A stretch of DNA of 64,000 nucleotides, taken from positions 1 to 64,000 of the forward strand of contig JAPXSY010000002.1 of NCBI GenBank assembly GCA_033812795.1. The letters are read 5' to 3'. Under the pieces are notes generated by a model that did not search any database, had not been told where the DNA came from, and saw only the letters and a list, made by a program, of their open reading frames with translations. This document shows positions 61,139 to 64,000 of the stretch, one piece after another. Position numbers and translations under genes: made by a program. Source of the stretch: JAPXSY01 sp033812795. GTDB lineage: Bacteria; Verrucomicrobiota; Kiritimatiellia; RFP12; UBA1067. Numbering within the stretch: position 1 is the first letter of the stretch; each line of letters opens with the position of its first letter.

Positions 61139-63553
61139 TCATTTGCAAATCACAACGAAACCCTTCTTCGGCAGAAGATAGCGGATGATCACGACGCCGC
61201 TGCCGCCTGCGGCATTACCGCCGCCGCCGCCGCCGAGTCCGTCGACACCGTTCTGTCCGCCCGGTCCGCCGCCGCCGAGTCCGCCTTGAGACATCGCCGG
61301 ATAACCGCTGCCTTTACGGTAACCGGATCCGCCGCCAGCATAATAGGTCAGCGTACCGGAAATATCGAAAGCCAGACCGTCCCCGCCAATACCAGGGCTG
61401 GTGCCGTTACTGTTCCCGCCGACCGCACCGGCTCCGCCGCCGCCGGCCGCCGCATAAACATGAGAACACTCGCCGCCGTCATTGCCGAGGTTCCCCTGCT
61501 CCCCGTGAATCGCCTGTCCGGGCACATACGCTCCTCCGCTGATCCAGATTCCGCCGCCGCCGCTGCCGCCGGATGCAGGTTTCCGGGCGTTTCCGCTACG
61601 ACCGCCGCCGTGTCCGCCACCGTAGGCGACGAACCTGACGAACTCGGTATTGCCGCCGTTCTCGCCCACATTACCGCCGGCACCGATCTTCACCTGATGG
61701 GTTCCGGCATTGAGCACCACGACATCACGGTAGATGAGACCGCCCGCACCACCGCCCGCGCCACCTTGAGCGGGATCGGTATCGAGATTCACTCCGCCGC
61801 CGCCACCGCCACCGACCATCAGGAATTCCACCACACCGGCTTCCGGCAGTGAGAAGGTTCCGTCCTCAGTGAAGGTGTGGATATTACAGCCCTCACTGCG
61901 CGTAACGGTTCCGCCCGTCGCGTTCTCGATGTAGTCGCGATAAAATGATTTCTTCGCGTAACGGACGATCACGATACCGTCGCCGCCCGCGGCATACCCG
62001 CCGCCGCCGCCGCCAAGTCCGTCAACGCCCGCGACGTGTGAATCACCGCCGCCGCCCTTGCCGCCCTTCGCCCCGCGGTTCGGCTCTCCGCCACCGCCGC
62101 CGCCCGCATACCAGACGTTGTCACCGGTGATGTCGAAGGCGAGTCCGTCGCCACCGTCACCGGGGATATTGGCGGTCCCGCTGGTACTGTCGACGCCGTC
62201 TTCCCCGGGGCCGCCGGCTCCGCCGCCGCCGCCGGGAGCGTAGATGTTGGCACCACTCGCACCGCCGACATCGCCGATGTTTCCGTCTATGGCAAAAACT
62301 GCGGAACCGCCGGGCACCTTATTTGCGGAAATGGTAGAACCGCCGCCGCCACTGCCACCTGAAGATCCGGTGCTGTTGTAACCACCGGCACCGCCGCCGT
62401 GGGCTAACGCTCCAAGGAACGAACTGTCACCGCCGTTCGCACCAACCGCGCCACCGGCACCGACGATGATGTCGTATTCGCCTGCGGTTATACGTGCAGA
62501 CGAAATATGCACGAGACCTCCGGCGCCGCCACCGCCGCCGGCGTAGGTATGATTACCGCCACCGCCGCCGCCGCCGACCATCAGCACCTCGACGCAACCG
62601 GAGCCGGCAACGGTCAACTTGCCGCTCTGACGGAAGACGTGCACGGTTCCATTGGTGAGCAGTATCTTTTCGTCACCGCCCGTCAGCAGAAAATCTTTCG
62701 TGTCTGAAACCGGAGTCGGCGTAAATTTGATGACAACCGCGCCACATCCGCCATCATAGCCGCCAGAACCGCCGCCGCCGAGTCCGTCGACGCCCTTCTC
62801 ATAGCGGGAACCGCCGCCGCCTTTGCCCCCGGACGCAAACGTCCCTTGTCTGTAGCCAGCACCGCCGCCACCGTAGTAGACACCGTAATCACCGTAAACC
62901 GCAAGCTCGATACCATCGCCGCCACCGCCCGGAGCCGATCCGCCGCTCGTTACGCCGGGAGCACCGGCTCCGCCGCCGCCGCCAGGTCCGTAAAGATGAT
63001 TGCTGCCGCCGCCGTCATTACCGTATTCGCCTTGCGCCGCAATCGAAGCGCCGCCCACGGCCGTAGCGTTGTAAGCCGTTGAACCGCCGCCCGAAGCCCC
63101 GGCCCGCCCTTGCCGAGCCTGACCGTTGTTGCTGTAATTCGCGCCGCCTCCGCCACCCTGGGCCGTAATACCGAAAGCCGTTGTGTTGCCACCGTTATCG
63201 GCGGTTCCGGTCGCATTACCGATCACGCCCGTAGTACCGCCCGAGCCGATTTCGATAGGGTAAACACCGGCGGAGACCGCGACATCCCGTCGCAGAATCA
63301 CTCCTCCGCCGCCACCGCCGCCGCCGCCTTGAGAGAGATCGACCCTGTTCGCGCCACCGCCACCACCGCCGCCGATGAGGATGACGTCGATCGTACCGGA
63401 ACCGCTGATCATGATATCCTGCGAATTGGTGAGCGTGATCACCGTCGCGTTGGTATAGTACGCCGCCTTCGCGATATCTGCGGAGATATTCACCGCCGAA
63501 ACGGCCAGCGCGGACATCACACCGGCAATCGAGAGCATCATTTTTTTCATCAT
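61139..63553 (-). CDS. Secreted glycine-rich repeat protein, three homologous units
   Basis: An 804-residue exported protein (signal peptide MMLSIAGVMSALAVSAVN) composed of three units of about 255 residues. Each opens with a short beta region ending in V-x-L/M-V-GGGGGGG, has ITAGxYxIxVGxGG-type strands, long Gly runs and closes with GGxGxVIIRY or VIVRY. This is the glycine-rich domain layout found in many Kiritimatiellota and Lentisphaerota surface proteins. No anchor is seen: the protein stops at LLPKKGFVVICK. The ATG pair at 63553/63550 follows AAAGG. Function unknown, possibly adhesive or matrix-forming. The coding strand is extremely rich in GGN codons. Confidence 0.8.
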   Translation of the reverse strand: MMKKMMLSIAGVMSALAVSAVNISADIAKAAYYTNATVITLTNSQDIMISGSGTIDVILIGGGGGGGANRVDLSQGGGGGGGGGVILRRDVAVSAGVYPIEIGSGGTTGVIGNATGTADNGGNTTAFGITAQGGGGGANYSNNGQARQGRAGASGGGSTAYNATAVGGASIAAQGEYGNDGGGSNHLYGPGGGGGAGAPGVTSGGSAPGGGGDGIELAVYGDYGVYYGGGGAGYRQGTFASGGKGGGGSRYEKGVDGLGGGGSGGYDGGCGAVVIKFTPTPVSDTKDFLLTGGDEKILLTNGTVHVFRQSGKLTVAGSGCVEVLMVGGGGGGGNHTYAGGGGGAGGLVHISSARITAGEYDIIVGAGGAVGANGGDSSFLGALAHGGGAGGYNSTGSSGGSGGGGSTISANKVPGGSAVFAIDGNIGDVGGASGANIYAPGGGGGAGGPGEDGVDSTSGTANIPGDGGDGLAFDITGDNVWYAGGGGGGEPNRGAKGGKGGGGDSHVAGVDGLGGGGGGYAAGGDGIVIVRYAKKSFYRDYIENATGGTVTRSEGCNIHTFTEDGTFSLPEAGVVEFLMVGGGGGGGVNLDTDPAQGGAGGGAGGLIYRDVVVLNAGTHQVKIGAGGNVGENGGNTEFVRFVAYGGGHGGGRSGNARKPASGGSGGGGIWISGGAYVPGQAIHGEQGNLGNDGGECSHVYAAAGGGGAGAVGGNSNGTSPGIGGDGLAFDISGTLTYYAGGGSGYRKGSGYPAMSQGGLGGGGPGGQNGVDGLGGGGGGNAAGGSGVVIIRYLLPKKGFVVICK

Positions 63554-63648
63554 CACAACCTTTCGTGTACCCCTCACCCCGGCCCTTCCCAGAGAACGAG
63601 GGAGAACAAAACGCACTAAAAAAACCACTTTGGTCTCGGATTGTCCAA

Positions 63649-63677
63649 AATATAACATTCGGGTTGCGGATTGTCGA
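63649..63677 (-). promoter_or_regulatory. Promoter of the glycine-rich protein gene
   Basis: On the minus strand TCGACA (63672-63677), 17 bases, TATATT (63649-63654). The leader would be about 90 nt. The nonamer CGGATTGTC occurs twice across it (63638-63646 and 63667-63675) in the same orientation, a possible regulator site. Confidence 0.5.
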
Positions 63678-63888
63678 GTTTACGCCCGGCGTTTTCGTGC
63701 CCCCCCCTGTTTGCGGTCTCGTCTAACGAAGATCAGTTTCTCCCGGTTTGTCCCCCGCTCCCACGAAGCGTTGTCTGGTCAGGCGGATCGCATCACCGTG
63801 CCGCCCCCGATGAGTTGTTACACTCGACACGCCCTACGTCTCCTGTTACGCTTGTTTCCGTCATACGGGAAACGCTCCACGGTGTCCT

Positions 63889-64000
63889 ATGTTTTATCTG
63901 TTCCTTCTCTTCCATTTTGTTTTTCTGCTGTTCTGGCTGCGGTTCTGGTCCGCACCGGAGCGCGAGTTTTATTTCAATCCGTTCGTGTCGGGCACCATCA
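63889..64000 (+). CDS. YggT-like membrane protein, 5' part only
   Basis: A frame opening at the ATG at 63889 encodes at least 37 residues (a hydrophobic helix LFLLFHFVFLLFWLRFW, then a polar stretch ending NPFVSG) and runs off the window. The helix followed by an N-P-F/I element recalls the YggT family, whose members are small inner-membrane proteins of unclear function. No clear ribosome site. The upstream 211 bases hold no other recognisable feature. Confidence 0.45.
   Translation, partial: MFYLFLLFHFVFLLFWLRFWSAPEREFYFNPFVSGTI

Noticed and set aside
1..64000. tRNA or rRNA genes
   Set aside because: No cloverleaf-like T-arm/CCA patterns or rRNA core motifs were found by eye. tRNAscan-SE and Infernal would be needed to exclude a divergent tRNA.

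Overview
The window is high-GC and densely coded. It looks like a chromosome segment of a PVC-group bacterium, most likely Kiritimatiellota or a close Lentisphaerota relative. That placement is an inference from gene content: the secreted glycosidases, the GldG/DUF4340 ABC cassette, a trimeric [FeFe] hydrogenase, glycine-rich surface proteins and the style of intergenic repeats. No rRNA, tRNA or CRISPR array was seen. Most genes lie on the minus strand in runs joined by 4-bp ATGA overlaps.

Layout. 1-10.4 kb: DNA repair and phosphate metabolism (recC-recB, a CBS-type Mn pyrophosphatase, uvrC). 10.4-16.9 kb: an ExbB-ExbD-TonB energy-transducing operon, a PHP-family phosphatase, a large secreted glycosidase-like protein and a YajD-type HNH protein. 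16.9-18.6 kb: a decayed patch with a broken RHS/YD-repeat gene, a 95-bp tandem duplication and a small membrane ORF. 18.6-29.8 kb: secG, then a long minus-strand run that reads (5' to 3') PPi-dependent phosphofructokinase, small coiled-coil membrane protein, phosphomannomutase, ABC ATPase, ABC permease, GldG-like, DUF4340, penicillin-binding protein, RodA/FtsW. 29.8-34.2 kb: a DciA-like gene, an endonuclease/exonuclease/phosphatase, tsaD, a lipid- or envelope-targeted hypothetical and a PhnP-like hydrolase. 34.2-34.8 kb: non-coding repeats and a large imperfect inverted repeat. 34.8-40.9 kb: CBS protein plus hydC-hydB-hydA, where HydB carries a fused GltD-type NAD(P)H/FAD domain in place of the usual C-terminal ferredoxin domain. 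40.9-47.2 kb: accessory and repeat-rich, with a sialidase-like protein, a GH36 alpha-galactosidase and an AAA/DUF4143 ATPase between 22-bp direct repeats. 47.2-55.5 kb: DUF502 protein, hypothetical, then secDF-yajC-tgt-YihY-polyferredoxin membrane protein. 55.5-60.9 kb: a carbohydrate operon (GH50-like glycosidase, SDR, MFS transporter, enolase-superfamily dehydratase). 61.1-64 kb: a three-unit glycine-rich secreted protein and the start of a YggT-like gene cut by the window edge.

How the genes fit together. The lifestyle suggested is a fermentative, polysaccharide-degrading anaerobe. Extracellular glycosidases feed sugars, a PPi-dependent glycolytic kinase and a pyrophosphatase manage pyrophosphate, and an electron-bifurcating hydrogenase disposes of reductant. 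The fused GltD domain suggests the hydrogenase complex also touches NADP(H). The 55.5-60.9 kb operon reads as an oxidative sugar pathway: glycoside cleavage, sugar dehydrogenation, sugar-acid dehydration and uptake.

The most unusual items are the HydB-GltD fusion, the short penicillin-binding protein with two predicted N-terminal membrane segments, the families of dispersed non-coding repeats confined to the decayed intervals, the repeat-bounded ATPase unit with 23-bp iteron-like repeats at its promoter, and several -10 boxes placed so close to start codons that leaderless mRNAs are likely.
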